From Verrucosispora sioxanthis (GTDB lineage: Bacteria; Actinomycetota; Actinomycetes; Mycobacteriales; Micromonosporaceae): a stretch of DNA of 64,000 nt. A model generated the notes under the pieces. It was not told where the DNA came from, did no database searches, and was given only the letters and a program-made list of their open reading frames with translations. The position numbers were made by a program, and so were the translations under genes. The stretch spans positions 1 through 64,000 of the forward strand of contig NZ_SAIY01000005.1 of the NCBI RefSeq assembly GCF_010560025.1, written 5' to 3'. Positions 28,217 through 37,000 of this stretch are shown one piece after another (position 1 is the stretch's first letter; the number at the start of each line of letters is the position of its first letter).

Positions 28217-29125
28217 TCAGTTCGCGAGACGGATCCGGGCCCACGCCACGACGCGTCGGATGACCCAGTCGTCTATCGGCCTGCGGAGCTGACCTCGGTA
28301 CCGCCACAGTCCTGGCGGTCCGCAGTCGCGACGTAGCAGGTGGGTGAGGTCGGTCGGCAGTTCACCATCGAACTGGCCGGTCACCAGCCGGCCGATTCGT
28401 GGGACGTCTGCCGGGTCGACCTGGACGTCCTTGCCGCCGGTGATCGCCAGCACCGGCCGGTCGATGGCGGCCAGGTCCGGCCGTGGGTCGTGGGCCAGGT
28501 ACTCGCGTAGCCATCGGTCGGTGAGGCGCGAGCGGGGCATCCGGTCATGTCGGTCTGCGGTGGACCGGCGGATCCGGTCGCGCTCGCGGGCCTGGCGCCG
28601 TACCAGTACCGGGCCCAGCGGGCGTAGCAGCCGTGGCAGCGTGGCCGCGATCCGCTCGCTCTGCCAGGCCATCACCTGGTCACCGGGCTGTGCGGCACCG
28701 GCGAGTAGCACATAGCCGGCGGGCGGTCGAACTGCCCGTACGAGGTTGGCCGCCACCACCGCTCCGGTCGAGTGCCCGACGACGAAGACGCGCTCCGGGT
28801 CCACCGCGGGATGGGCGCGCAGCGCGGCGAGGGCGGCTGCGGCGTCGCGGCACTCGTCGTGGAAGCCGGTACCGAGATAGTCACCCTGCGAGGAACCCAC
28901 GCCCCGTTTGTCGTAGCGCAGAACGACGCAGTCCTCGTCAGCCAGCGCCACCGCGAGTGCCGGGCCCAGCCCCAGCGCCAGCCCGGGCATGGCGGAGTCG
29001 CGGTCTATCGGTCCGGAACCGTTGACAAGTAACGCGGCGGGACGTCGGCCGTCCACGTCGGGCCGAGTGAGTGTGCCGGCCAGCAGCGCCCCCGCAGCTT
29101 CGATCTCGACGGTCTGCTTCCGCAC
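28217..29125 (-). CDS. Alpha/beta hydrolase
   Basis: A 302-residue soluble hydrolase with oxyanion region LLVNGSGPIDRDS, nucleophile Ser in VVGHSTGAVVAA, and LAITGGKDVQVDP holding the likely acid. It resembles the peptidase-S9/BAAT-like group of small-molecule esterases. The GTG start is preceded by GAGGGTGG. A helix-turn-helix regulator is divergent 62 bases away and two inverted repeats lie between them, so regulation by that protein is likely. Confidence 0.85.
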   Translation of the reverse strand: MRKQTVEIEAAGALLAGTLTRPDVDGRRPAALLVNGSGPIDRDSAMPGLALGLGPALAVALADEDCVVLRYDKRGVGSSQGDYLGTGFHDECRDAAAALAALRAHPAVDPERVFVVGHSTGAVVAANLVRAVRPPAGYVLLAGAAQPGDQVMAWQSERIAATLPRLLRPLGPVLVRRQARERDRIRRSTADRHDRMPRSRLTDRWLREYLAHDPRPDLAAIDRPVLAITGGKDVQVDPADVPRIGRLVTGQFDGELPTDLTHLLRRDCGPPGLWRYRGQLRRPIDDWVIRRVVAWARIRLAN

Positions 29126-29141
29126 CGATCCACCCTCTAAC

Positions 29142-29159
29142 ATTCTCATATCTGAGAAT
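29142..29159. promoter_or_regulatory. Operator-like inverted repeat, hydrolase side
   Basis: ATTCTCA-TATC-TGAGAAT is a perfect 7+4+7 repeat 17 bases upstream of the hydrolase start, AT-rich in an otherwise GC-rich region. Confidence 0.65.
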
Positions 29160-29181
29160 CAGAGGGCTCAAGCTAACATTC

Positions 29182-29198
29182 TTGATTGTGATAATCAA
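29182..29198. promoter_or_regulatory. Operator-like inverted repeat overlapping the regulator start
   Basis: TTGATT-GTGAT-AATCAA is a perfect 6+5+6 repeat that contains the GTG start codon of the regulator gene. A TAACAT hexamer ends eight bases before that GTG and would serve as a -10 box for a leaderless transcript, so protein bound here would block initiation. Confidence 0.55.
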
Positions 29199-29748
29199 CG
29201 CCCAGCCCGCGAGATCCAACGCCCGAATCGTGGAGACCGTGCTGCATCCGGGCCGGTTGCGCATCGTGCACGCGCTCATGGACCGCGAGCTGACCGCACG
29301 CCAGCTGAGCGCCGAACTCAGCGACATCCCGCAAGCATCGCTCTACCGACACGTCGGGCGTCTGGTGGACGCGGGGGTGCTACGGGTTACCCGCGAGGAG
29401 CGGGTCCGCGGCGGCACGCAACGCACCTACACGGTGGTAAAGTCCGCGGTCACCCTCGGCCCCCGCGACCTCGACACCGCATCTTCCGCCGACCATCAGC
29501 GCTACTTCGCCGCGTTCGTCGGCGCACTGGTCGCCGGGTTCGAGCAGTACCTGCGAACCACCGACGCCGACCCCACCCGCGACGGCGTGGCGTACCAGCA
29601 GATTCCGGTCTGGATCACTCCTGCCGAATCGCGCCAGCTCGCCGCCGCGATCACCGATCTTGTGCAACCTCTGCGGATGCGGACACACGGAAGGCGACGC
29701 CGCCGGGCAACCTTCGCAATGGTCCTGCACCCCGACCCGGCCACGTAG
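29188..29748 (+). CDS. ArsR-like helix-turn-helix regulator
   Basis: A 186-residue regulator with an N-terminal winged helix: ARIVETVLHPGRLRIVHALM, then LTARQLSAELSDIPQASLYR and HVGRLVDAGVLRV. The C-terminal half may bind an effector. The GTG start is chosen because a leaderless -10 element precedes it and no ribosome site exists for any upstream codon. It probably controls itself and the divergent hydrolase through the two inverted repeats. Confidence 0.82.
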   Translation: MIINAQPARSNARIVETVLHPGRLRIVHALMDRELTARQLSAELSDIPQASLYRHVGRLVDAGVLRVTREERVRGGTQRTYTVVKSAVTLGPRDLDTASSADHQRYFAAFVGALVAGFEQYLRTTDADPTRDGVAYQQIPVWITPAESRQLAAAITDLVQPLRMRTHGRRRRRATFAMVLHPDPAT

Positions 29749-30012
29749 CGGACACCCGCTCATGGCCGGGCGGCGATCCTGCCGCCGCGCTGACCGCCGC
29801 GTGAGGGCGATAGCCCGGTTGCCGCCGAGCGCTCTACTGCGGTGACCCGGTCTACCGGCCGGGCCCCTGGGACGAGGTGACCTGCTCAGCCACGGGTCGC
29901 CGATCCCCCGGAGGAGGTCGGGTCGCCACAGCACCACGACCGGAAGGACCGAGGACTCATCGCACCGATGCGCGCGGCGGCAAGGCACCGCCATCTGACC
30001 TGCCGTAGCTGT

Positions 30013-30834
30013 TCAGTGCCGGCGGTCCTGGCGCAGGAAGCCTGACAGCAGGTCCCTGAACTCGTGCGGCTGCTCGATCGCCGGCACGTGCCCGCACCCG
30101 CCGAACACGTGCAGCCGGACATCGGCCAGGTGCCCCAGGAGGGGCCGGGCTGCCGTCTCGAGGGGGGTGATCCGGTCCTCGGCGCCGTGCACGAGCAGCA
30201 CGGGCGCGCGGACCGCTGCCAGCGCCTGCGTCGAGAGGGTGAGTTCGTCGACCCATCGTGCCCTCGGTGGAGGGAACAACGACGCGTACGCGGTCGCCCC
30301 GGCTCGCATCGCGGCTGCGCGGGCATCGACGGCCGAGTCGGTCACCAGCGCCTGGTCGTGGACGAGGCGACTCAGCATGTCCCGTGCTCCGAGGGCGGTG
30401 GCGGGGGCGGCCCAGATCGCATCGAGCCCGGCCGACAGCGGCGCCCCGGGGGCGCCCATCGTCGAGACCGCCACGACCCGGGTGACCTGCTGGGGTCTCA
30501 CGGCCGCCAACGCCAGCGCCACGGCACCGCCCATGGAGTGACCCACCACGGCGTAGCGGTCGATACCGAGGGCATCCATCAGGCCCGCAGCCTGCTCCGA
30601 CCACAGCCGCAGCCCACTGCGGGAACCCGTCGGGACCGGCGTCCCACCGAACCCCGCCTGGTCAGGAGCCACCAGGTGCCAGGACGTGCCGAGCGCCTCG
30701 GCCGTCGGTGCCCAGGCTCCGGTCCCGGTCGTGCCGGGTCCGGAGCCGTGCAGCATCAGTACCGCGGGCCCGGTGCCGCCTTCCATGACGTGGACGGGCG
30801 AGCCGTCCACTGTGACGGTGCGAAGCGTCGTCAC
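30013..30834 (-). CDS. Alpha/beta hydrolase, meta-cleavage-product-hydrolase-like
   Basis: A 273-residue hydrolase with HGSGPGTTGTGAW (oxyanion hole typical of meta-cleavage product hydrolases), nucleophile Ser in VVGHSMGGAVAL, Asp in LVHGAEDRITP and His in GCGHVPAIEQP. Such enzymes cleave C-C bonds in dioxygenase ring-fission products, but the family also includes esterases. It lies 19 bases downstream of the DJ-1/PfpI gene and shares its strand with the GntR gene, so it probably belongs to the same catabolic locus. Confidence 0.85.
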   Translation of the reverse strand: MTTLRTVTVDGSPVHVMEGGTGPAVLMLHGSGPGTTGTGAWAPTAEALGTSWHLVAPDQAGFGGTPVPTGSRSGLRLWSEQAAGLMDALGIDRYAVVGHSMGGAVALALAAVRPQQVTRVVAVSTMGAPGAPLSAGLDAIWAAPATALGARDMLSRLVHDQALVTDSAVDARAAAMRAGATAYASLFPPPRARWVDELTLSTQALAAVRAPVLLVHGAEDRITPLETAARPLLGHLADVRLHVFGGCGHVPAIEQPHEFRDLLSGFLRQDRRH

Positions 30835-30853
30835 CGGGGCGGGCCAGGTGTGC

Positions 30854-31423
30854 TCATGCCGACCCGGAGCTGACGGACTTCGAGAAGAGCTCCATCATGG
30901 CCCTGCCGAACTGCGGCATGTCCGGCCAGCCTCGGCAGGAGACGAGGTTGCCGTCCACCACGTCGGGAGCGTCGATGACCGTCGCGCCCGCGTTCTCCAT
31001 GTCTCCGGTGATGGGTGGGAAGCACGCCGTCTTCCGGCCCTTCAGCAGCCCGTACACCGCCGGCACCTGCGCGCCGTGGCATACCAGCGCGATGGGGAGG
31101 TTGCGCGCGAAGAAGTGCTCGGTGATGCGCCGGACGTCGGCGTCGACCCGGATCCACTCGGGGGCACGTCCCCCGGGGATGATGAGGGCGTCGTAGCGCT
31201 CGACGTCGACCTCGGCCCAGGGCACGTCGACCGGCAACTTCCGGCCGTTCTTCTCCACGTAGGCGTCGGAGTTCGGGTCGAACTCGTGGATGACCAGTTG
31301 CACGTCACGCCTCGTCCGTGACGAGACGTCGACGTCCCAGCCGCCCTCCTGCACGCGGTAGTAGGGATACATGGTGTCGAGTTCCTCGGCGGCGTCGCCG
31401 GTCAGGAGCAGCGCTCTGGGCAC
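30854..31423 (-). CDS. DJ-1/PfpI family protein
   Basis: A 189-residue protein of the class-I glutamine-amidotransferase-like fold with the nucleophile Cys in ALVCHGAQ and YDALIIPGGRAPEW upstream. Members act as glyoxalases/deglycases, hydratases or chaperones. The 19-base gap to the hydrolase gene indicates an operon. The gap upstream of it holds a sequence also found in front of the ABC operon, which suggests shared control by the GntR regulator. Confidence 0.88.
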   Translation of the reverse strand: MPRALLLTGDAAEELDTMYPYYRVQEGGWDVDVSSRTRRDVQLVIHEFDPNSDAYVEKNGRKLPVDVPWAEVDVERYDALIIPGGRAPEWIRVDADVRRITEHFFARNLPIALVCHGAQVPAVYGLLKGRKTACFPPITGDMENAGATVIDAPDVVDGNLVSCRGWPDMPQFGRAMMELFSKSVSSGSA

Positions 31424-31462
31424 CTGCTTCTCCTCGCGTCCGGGGGCGGGTGAGTAGATCCA

Positions 31463-31472
31463 ATCCGATCCG
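31463..31472 (-). promoter_or_regulatory. Candidate GntR half-operator, DJ-1 side
   Basis: On the minus strand this reads CGGATCGGAT, 9 of 10 bases identical to CGGATCGTAT at 32329-32338 in front of the ABC transporter operon. It is inside a larger AATC-CGATCC-GATT repeat (31462-31475) upstream of the DJ-1 gene. Confidence 0.4.
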
Positions 31473-31505
31473 ATTCAGTTAGCATTCCCCGGCCCGGCCC
31501 GCCCG

Positions 31506-32249
31506 TCAAGCCTCCAGCGCCACCGCGTCGGCGTCCTTGGCCTCGTCGAACAATCGCCGGAAACGCTCGCCGGACCGCAGGATGTGCCGGCGCATCGCGT
31601 ACGCGGCGGCGTCGGGGTCACGCGCGGCGATCGCTGCCACGATGTCCTCGTGCTCGGCCATGGCCAGGTGGGTGACCTGGGTGTCGTGGTGCAGCCGGAA
31701 GAGGTGCACATGGCTGTGCAGGCGCGCCAGCGCCTCCCGGATGACCTGGTTCTCCGCGCTCAGGGCGACGAGATCGTGAAAGGCGGCGTCACGTAGGCCG
31801 AAGGCGCCGTAGGCCGTGGGCCCGCTGCCCCCCTCCAGCTCCGCCATCTCCTCCAGCATCGCCCGCAGACCGGCCACCTGGGCCAGGGACGCGCGTTCGG
31901 CCGACCGGCGCGCCGCTGCCGGCTCCAGGAGCAGGCGGACCTCCAGCATGTCCTCGAAGCGGCGACGGGTGATCTGCGGAGGTATGCGGTAGCCGGCGTG
32001 GGGCACCCGCACGACCAGGCCCTCGGCCTCCATGCGGTTCAGGGCGTCCCGGATCGGCGTCTGCGAGACCCCCAGCTCGCGCGCCAGAACGTCGATCGTG
32101 ACGCGGGAGCCAGGCTCGATCCGGAGCGACATCAGCTGTCCGAGCAGCGTGTCGTACACCTCGTCGGCGAGCCGGCCGCCAGATCTTCCCGACGACGTTC
32201 CGCCCGCCACCGTCCGACGGCCCCGCGCGATCATTCCTTCGTCGTCCAT
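31506..32249 (-). CDS. GntR-family (FadR/FCD) transcriptional regulator
   Basis: A 247-residue regulator: GntR winged helix at about residues 25-90 (IEPGSRVTIDVLARELGVSQ, then TPIRDALNRMEAEGLV) and an all-helical FCD effector domain to the end (AAFHDLVALSAENQ, HEDIVAAIAARDPDAA with metal-binding His positions). FCD proteins usually sense an organic acid or sugar acid. It lies between the DJ-1/hydrolase operon and the ABC/dehydrogenase operon, and is the likely regulator of both. Confidence 0.9.
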   Translation of the reverse strand: MDDEGMIARGRRTVAGGTSSGRSGGRLADEVYDTLLGQLMSLRIEPGSRVTIDVLARELGVSQTPIRDALNRMEAEGLVVRVPHAGYRIPPQITRRRFEDMLEVRLLLEPAAARRSAERASLAQVAGLRAMLEEMAELEGGSGPTAYGAFGLRDAAFHDLVALSAENQVIREALARLHSHVHLFRLHHDTQVTHLAMAEHEDIVAAIAARDPDAAAYAMRRHILRSGERFRRLFDEAKDADAVALEA

Positions 32250-32287
32250 CGTGACGTGAGGCCCTTCTTTGCGTCTTCCGGAACCTG

Positions 32288-32317
32288 TTGACATCAGTCA
32301 CAACTCTGCGACATGCT
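32288..32317 (+). promoter_or_regulatory. Probable promoter of the ABC transporter operon
   Basis: A consensus TTGACA (32288-32293) is followed after 18 bases by CATGCT (32312-32317). It lies upstream of the small leader ORF and the binding-protein gene. Confidence 0.5.
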
Positions 32318-32328
32318 GACGCCCCAGC

Positions 32329-32338
32329 CGGATCGTAT
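32329..32338 (+). promoter_or_regulatory. Candidate GntR half-operator, ABC operon side
   Basis: CGGATCGTAT, downstream of the predicted -10 box, matches the element upstream of the DJ-1 gene at 9 of 10 bases. Position just after the start of transcription would suit repression. Confidence 0.4.
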
Positions 32339-32420
32339 AGGAAAAGTGGCGAACCACCGCCATCCCCCACCGTCGCGGAGCCACCCCGCGATCGCGCTAC
32401 CCCGATCACCTGGAGCTCCC

Positions 32421-32522
32421 ATGAGCGTGCTCGACGTCCTGCTCGGTCCGCCTCCGGGCCGCTGCTGGACCGGAGGGCCGCTCGACGGCACGAAGATCCA
32501 GTACATCACGACGTACTCGTGA
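32421..32522 (+). CDS. 33-residue leader ORF before the ABC transporter operon
   Basis: A short reading frame with a good ribosome site (TGGAG, ATG five bases later) encoding MSVLDVLLGPPPGRCWTGG followed by 14 more residues ending ITTYS. It is in the long leader between the predicted promoter and the binding-protein gene, 119 bases upstream of the latter. I recognise no family. It may be a regulatory leader peptide, a small protein, or the stump of a lost gene. Translation is inferred only from the ribosome site and the GC-biased third positions. Confidence 0.4.
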   Translation: MSVLDVLLGPPPGRCWTGGPLDGTKIQYITTYS

Positions 32523-32641
32523 CGCCGGTTCGCGGGTCGGTCCCGCGACAGCCCGCCAACCCGCCGGAAAGAACCCAGCAACTGCTCGGCGAAGCACAGG
32601 GCGAGGTTCCAGAAGCTCTCATCCGGAAAGCAGGCGAGAAG

Positions 32642-34075
32642 ATGCGCTATCAACAGCGAATAGGACGACTATCCGTTCCCGGTCGGAAGGTGCAGCTGGC
32701 GACGGCGGCCATGCTGCTGGTGGCCACGACCATGGTGGCCTGCGGCGATGGCCAGGACGACGGCGGCCAGGCGAGCGCCCCCAAGGCACCGGCGACCATC
32801 CCGGAGCTCACCAACGACCCGCTGACCCTCAGCTTCATCTGGTTCGACTGGCCGCCCGCCCAGGCACTGGAGGCCTTCGCGAACGCGGAGTACAAGAAGG
32901 AACGGCCGAACGCGACGATCAAGGTCAACACCGTGCCGAACGCGAACTGGCACGACGCGATGTTCACCCAGTTCGCCGCCCGCAAGACCGACTTCGACAT
33001 CGCGATCCTGGACTCGCAGCACATCGGCGAGGCCGTGACGAACGGCAACATCCTCGACATCACCGACTTCGTCAAGAGCAACATCGACGTCGCGGCCTAC
33101 AACCCGTACCTCCTGGCGGCGTACGGCCAGTTCCCCCAGGCGGAGACCGGCAAGCGCGACGAGAACGCCAGCCTGTACGGGCTGCCGCTGCTCGGCGACA
33201 CCTGGACGATGATCTATCGCAAGGACCTGATCGGCGACCAGCCACCGCAGACCTGGGATGAGATGATCTCAGTCGCCGAGAAGTGCCAGGCGGACCACCC
33301 CGGCGTCAGCGGGCTGGCTTTCCACCAGGCCAACGGCTCCGACGCCGCGGCCGTCACCTACAACACGGTGAACGGCGTCTACGGCGGCAACCTCTGGGAC
33401 CCCAAGACACGCAAGATCGAGGGTGTCCTCAACGACGCCGCCGGCCAGGAGGCGATGGACGTCCTGGTCAACCGGATGAAGCCACTGACCGCCACGGGAT
33501 CCGGCAACTGGTTCATCGACGAGGTGAACGCGGCGGTCGCCCAGGGCAAGGCGTGCATCGCGTTCAACTGGATCGCGGCGAGCGGCGGCCTGCTCGATCC
33601 GAAGCAGTCGACGCTCGGCTCCACCCGGGAGCAGATTCTCGACAAGCTGGGTTTTGCCACCCTGCCGAGCCAGAAGACCAACCTGGTCCCGCTCGGCGGC
33701 ATGGGGATGCACGTGTCGGCCTACTCCCCCGAGGCGAACCAGGTTGAGGCCCTGAACTTCATGAAGTGGTTCCAGCGGGCCGACATCCAGAAGAAGTGGG
33801 CCGCGGCCGGTGGTGTGCCGTCGCGTACGGACGCCCTGCAGTCGCCCGAGTTCCTCAATGCCGGTCCGTTCAACCAGGTGTACGCCGACTCGGTGCCGCG
33901 GATGCGGGACATGTGGAACGTGCCGGAGTACGCCCGCCTCGTCGACATCGAGAACACCAACGTGAACGCGGCGCTCAACGGCGCGAAGGCGCCGAAGGAC
34001 GCGCTCGACGACATCGCCAAGGAGCAACAGGCCGTGCTCGACTCCAGCAGCCGCAGGGGCGGCGGCGGACTGTGA
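32642..34075 (+). CDS. Extracellular solute-binding lipoprotein (family 1, sugar/polyol type)
   Basis: A 477-residue binding protein for an ABC importer. The signal peptide ends in a lipobox (MVAC), so the mature protein is anchored by a lipid at Cys of VACGDG. The body has the family-1 layout: TLSFIWFDWPPAQALEAF, DFDIAILDS, YGLPLLGDTWTMIYRKDL and GGMGMHVSAYSPEANQ. It supplies substrate to the two permeases that follow. The GTG of the first permease overlaps its stop. The ligand cannot be read from sequence; the enzymes of the operon suggest a compound with an oxidisable hydroxyl group. Confidence 0.92.
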   Translation: MRYQQRIGRLSVPGRKVQLATAAMLLVATTMVACGDGQDDGGQASAPKAPATIPELTNDPLTLSFIWFDWPPAQALEAFANAEYKKERPNATIKVNTVPNANWHDAMFTQFAARKTDFDIAILDSQHIGEAVTNGNILDITDFVKSNIDVAAYNPYLLAAYGQFPQAETGKRDENASLYGLPLLGDTWTMIYRKDLIGDQPPQTWDEMISVAEKCQADHPGVSGLAFHQANGSDAAAVTYNTVNGVYGGNLWDPKTRKIEGVLNDAAGQEAMDVLVNRMKPLTATGSGNWFIDEVNAAVAQGKACIAFNWIAASGGLLDPKQSTLGSTREQILDKLGFATLPSQKTNLVPLGGMGMHVSAYSPEANQVEALNFMKWFQRADIQKKWAAAGGVPSRTDALQSPEFLNAGPFNQVYADSVPRMRDMWNVPEYARLVDIENTNVNAALNGAKAPKDALDDIAKEQQAVLDSSSRRGGGGL

Positions 34076-35022
34076 GTGACGCCGTACCTGTGACGACCGA
34101 CCAGCCCGGGCAGGTGGCGTCCGTGACGCCACCTGCACCGGGTCGGTCCCGCCGGCTGAGCGACCGCTGGCTCGCCGTGGCCTTCATCTCCCCGGCGCTG
34201 CTGCTGTTGCTCGCGATGTCGGTGTTCCCGCTGCTGTGGGCGTTGTACCTGTCCTTCACCGACTACTCGGCCACCCGGGGCGGGCCCGCCCGTTCCGTCG
34301 GGTTCGGGAACTACACCGCCATCCTGACATCGGCGCAGGTTCACCAGCGGGCCCTGACGACGTTGGTCTACGTGGTCGGCGCGGTCACCCTGCAGACCGT
34401 GCTCGGTTTCGGCATCGCCTACCTGATCTCACGGCGCACGCACGGGCGAGGGGTGCTGACCACTCTGTTCCTGGTACCGATGATGCTGTCGCCGGTGGTG
34501 GTCGGGCTGTTCTGGCGATTCATGCTCGACGCACAGTTCGGCGTGATCAACAGCATGCTCGGCTCGCTCGGCCTGGGACCGGTGGAGTGGCTCACCCGAC
34601 AGCGGACCGCGTTGATCTCCCTGATCGTGGTCGACACCTGGCAATGGACACCGTTCATCATGCTCATCGCGCTCGCCGGCCTCACCGCCGTGCCCAAGTA
34701 CCTGTACGAGGCCGCCTCGATCGACCGGGCGTCCGAATGGTTCCGGTTCCGCACCATCACTCTTCCGCTGGTGTGGCCGCTGCTGCTCATCGCCGTGCTG
34801 TTCCGGGCCATCGAGGCCTTCCGCCTGTTCGACCTCGTCTACATCCTCACCAACGGCGGCCCGGGGGTCTCCACCGAGACGTTGTCGTTCCACGTCTACA
34901 AGGTGGCGTTCCTGGGCTTCAACACCGGGACCGCCTCGGCGTACGGGATCCTCATGGTCCTCGTCGTCATCGTTCTCACGCAGCTCTACCTGCGCTACCT
35001 GAACAAGCTCAAGGAGGGCTGA
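34072..35022 (+). CDS. ABC transporter permease, MalF/UgpA type
   Basis: A 316-residue inner-membrane protein with six hydrophobic helices and the binding-protein-dependent transport EAA loop YEAASIDRASEWFRFRTITL, which docks on the ATPase. Start GTG overlaps the stop of the binding-protein gene, and its own stop overlaps the next ATG (both four bases), so the operon is translated as a coupled unit. Confidence 0.93.
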   Translation: MSDAVPVTTDQPGQVASVTPPAPGRSRRLSDRWLAVAFISPALLLLLAMSVFPLLWALYLSFTDYSATRGGPARSVGFGNYTAILTSAQVHQRALTTLVYVVGAVTLQTVLGFGIAYLISRRTHGRGVLTTLFLVPMMLSPVVVGLFWRFMLDAQFGVINSMLGSLGLGPVEWLTRQRTALISLIVVDTWQWTPFIMLIALAGLTAVPKYLYEAASIDRASEWFRFRTITLPLVWPLLLIAVLFRAIEAFRLFDLVYILTNGGPGVSTETLSFHVYKVAFLGFNTGTASAYGILMVLVVIVLTQLYLRYLNKLKEG

Positions 35023-35933
35023 TGGCCGTCTCCGTCGACGAGGCCGTGTCCACAGGTCCCGCCCGGGACCGCACGCCTCCCGCGCGCCGCCTCGGCGGCC
35101 GGGGCCGCTCCGCGTTGGAGGTCGCGCTGCTGACCGTCCTGGCCGTCGTGATGCTCTTCCCCGTGCTGTGGATGATCGAGACGTCCATCAAGGAGAACCG
35201 GGACGTCTACGCCGTACCGGCCCAGTTCTTCGGCTTCACGGTCACCATGGATCACTTCAAGGACGTGTTCGTCGGCCCAGACGGGGGTCGCTCGGCCCTG
35301 TCCGTCGCGTTCCTCAACTCCGCCGTGGTCGCCGGAGTCTCCACGGTGCTGGCCACCGTGCTGGGAGTCCCGGCGGCCTGGGCCTACTCCCGCCTCGCCG
35401 TGAAGGCCAGGAAGGACCAGCTGTTCTTCATCCTGTCCACCCGCTTCATGCCGCCCGTCGTGGTCGTGATCCCGATCTTCCTCATGTACCGCCAGGTCGG
35501 ACTCATCGACAGCAAGCTCGGCCTGATCCTCATCTACACCGCGTTCAACGTCCCGTTCACGATCTGGATGATGAAGGGGTTCGTCGACGAGGTGCCCGCG
35601 GAGTACGAGGACGCCGCCATGCTCGACGGCTACACCCGTCTACAGGCGTTCTGGCGATTCACTCTCCCCCTGCTCGTACCCGGCATCGCCGCGACGGCGG
35701 TCTTCGCGCTCATCTTCTCGTGGAACGAGTTCGTGTTCGCCATCTTCCTCACCTCCAGCGACAGCGTGCGGACAGCGCCACCAGCCATCGCCGGCCTCAT
35801 CGGTGGCACCACCACGGACTGGGGTCTCGTGGCCGCCGCGTCCGTGGTGTTCGCCCTGCCGGTGCTCGTCTTCGCCTACCTGGTACGCAAGCACCTCGTC
35901 GCCGGTGTGACGCTCGGGGCGGTGCGACGCTGA
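35022..35933 (+). CDS. ABC transporter permease, MalG/UgpE type
   Basis: A 303-residue six-helix permease with EAA loop YEDAAMLDGYTRLQAFWRFT. Forms the transport channel with the preceding permease. The final stop overlaps the ATG of the first ATPase gene by one base. Confidence 0.93.
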   Translation: MAVSVDEAVSTGPARDRTPPARRLGGRGRSALEVALLTVLAVVMLFPVLWMIETSIKENRDVYAVPAQFFGFTVTMDHFKDVFVGPDGGRSALSVAFLNSAVVAGVSTVLATVLGVPAAWAYSRLAVKARKDQLFFILSTRFMPPVVVVIPIFLMYRQVGLIDSKLGLILIYTAFNVPFTIWMMKGFVDEVPAEYEDAAMLDGYTRLQAFWRFTLPLLVPGIAATAVFALIFSWNEFVFAIFLTSSDSVRTAPPAIAGLIGGTTTDWGLVAAASVVFALPVLVFAYLVRKHLVAGVTLGAVRR

Positions 35934-37000
35934 TGGCGGGCATCGAGGTGACCGCCCTGCACAAGCGCTACCCGGACGGGACGGTCGCGGTTGATCACGT
36001 GGACCTGTCCATCGACGACGGTGAGCTGTTCGTGATGCTCGGCCCGTCGGGTTGCGGCAAGACGACCACCCTGCGGGCCATCGCCGGCCTGGAGCGGCAG
36101 ACGACGGGCGACATCCGCATCGGCGACACCCTGGTCAACGACCTGCTGCCCGCCGAGCGCGACATCGCCATGGTGTTCCAGTTCTACGCCCTCTACCCGC
36201 ATCTGAGGACCCGCGACAACCTGGCGTTCCCACTGCGGGCCGAGGGGCTGCCGAAGGCGGAGGTACGCGAGCGGGTCGCCGAGGCCGCCCGGTTGATGCG
36301 GCTCGATTCGCTGCTCGACCGGCGACCACGCCAGTTGTCCGGCGGGGAGCAGCAACGCGTCGCATTGGCTCGCGCCCTGGTGCGACGACCGCGCGCGTTC
36401 CTCATGGACGAGCCGCTCACCAATCTGGACGCGGAGCTGCGGGCGGACATGCGTACGGAGATCAAGCACCTGCAGGGGGAACTGGGGACGACGATGGTCT
36501 ACGTCACCCACGACCAGGTCGAGGCGATGTCGCTCGGGCACCGGATCGCGATCCTCAACAAGGGCCGCGTCGAGCAGATCGGGACGCCGCTGGAGGTCTA
36601 CAACCGTCCGGCGAGTCTGTTCTGCGCCGCGTTCATCGGCTCCCCGCCGATGAACCTGATCGAGGTGGAGGTGGCCGACGGGAAGCTGCGCAGCCAGGGC
36701 GGACTGGTCCTCACGCCACCGCCCGGGCTGCCACGCGACCGTCGCCTGGTCGCCGGCGTCCGGCCGGAGGCGTTGGAGGTCACCGAACCGGGGGCGCAAC
36801 GTTCCGTCCCGGCCCGGGTGGTCTCGGCGGAGTGGCTGGGCGACGAAATCATCTACGCGATCGACCACAGCGGCCAACGCGACGTACGGGTGCGGATGCC
36901 ACCGACGGTCCGGTTCGCCGCTGACGCGCCGGTCGGGCTGCGGCACACCGGCGGCACCCCGACGGTCTACGACGTGCACACGGAAGAACTGGTGGCCTGA
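35933..37000 (+). CDS. ABC transporter ATPase 1 (MalK/UgpC type)
   Basis: A 355-residue sugar-importer ATPase with intact catalytic motifs: Walker A GPSGCGKTT, Q-loop VFQFYALYP, signature LSGGEQQRVA, Walker B AFLMDEP and switch His in VYVTHDQVEA. A C-terminal OB/TOBE-like domain begins at about residue 240. It is followed, with a one-base overlap, by a second MalK-like ATPase gene, so the transporter probably uses a heterodimer. Confidence 0.94.
   Translation: MAGIEVTALHKRYPDGTVAVDHVDLSIDDGELFVMLGPSGCGKTTTLRAIAGLERQTTGDIRIGDTLVNDLLPAERDIAMVFQFYALYPHLRTRDNLAFPLRAEGLPKAEVRERVAEAARLMRLDSLLDRRPRQLSGGEQQRVALARALVRRPRAFLMDEPLTNLDAELRADMRTEIKHLQGELGTTMVYVTHDQVEAMSLGHRIAILNKGRVEQIGTPLEVYNRPASLFCAAFIGSPPMNLIEVEVADGKLRSQGGLVLTPPPGLPRDRRLVAGVRPEALEVTEPGAQRSVPARVVSAEWLGDEIIYAIDHSGQRDVRVRMPPTVRFAADAPVGLRHTGGTPTVYDVHTEELVA

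Noticed and set aside
32642-34075. Longer start for the binding protein at 32288
   Set aside because: The signal peptide and lipobox begin at the ATG 32642; the upstream extension contains the promoter and the small ORF.
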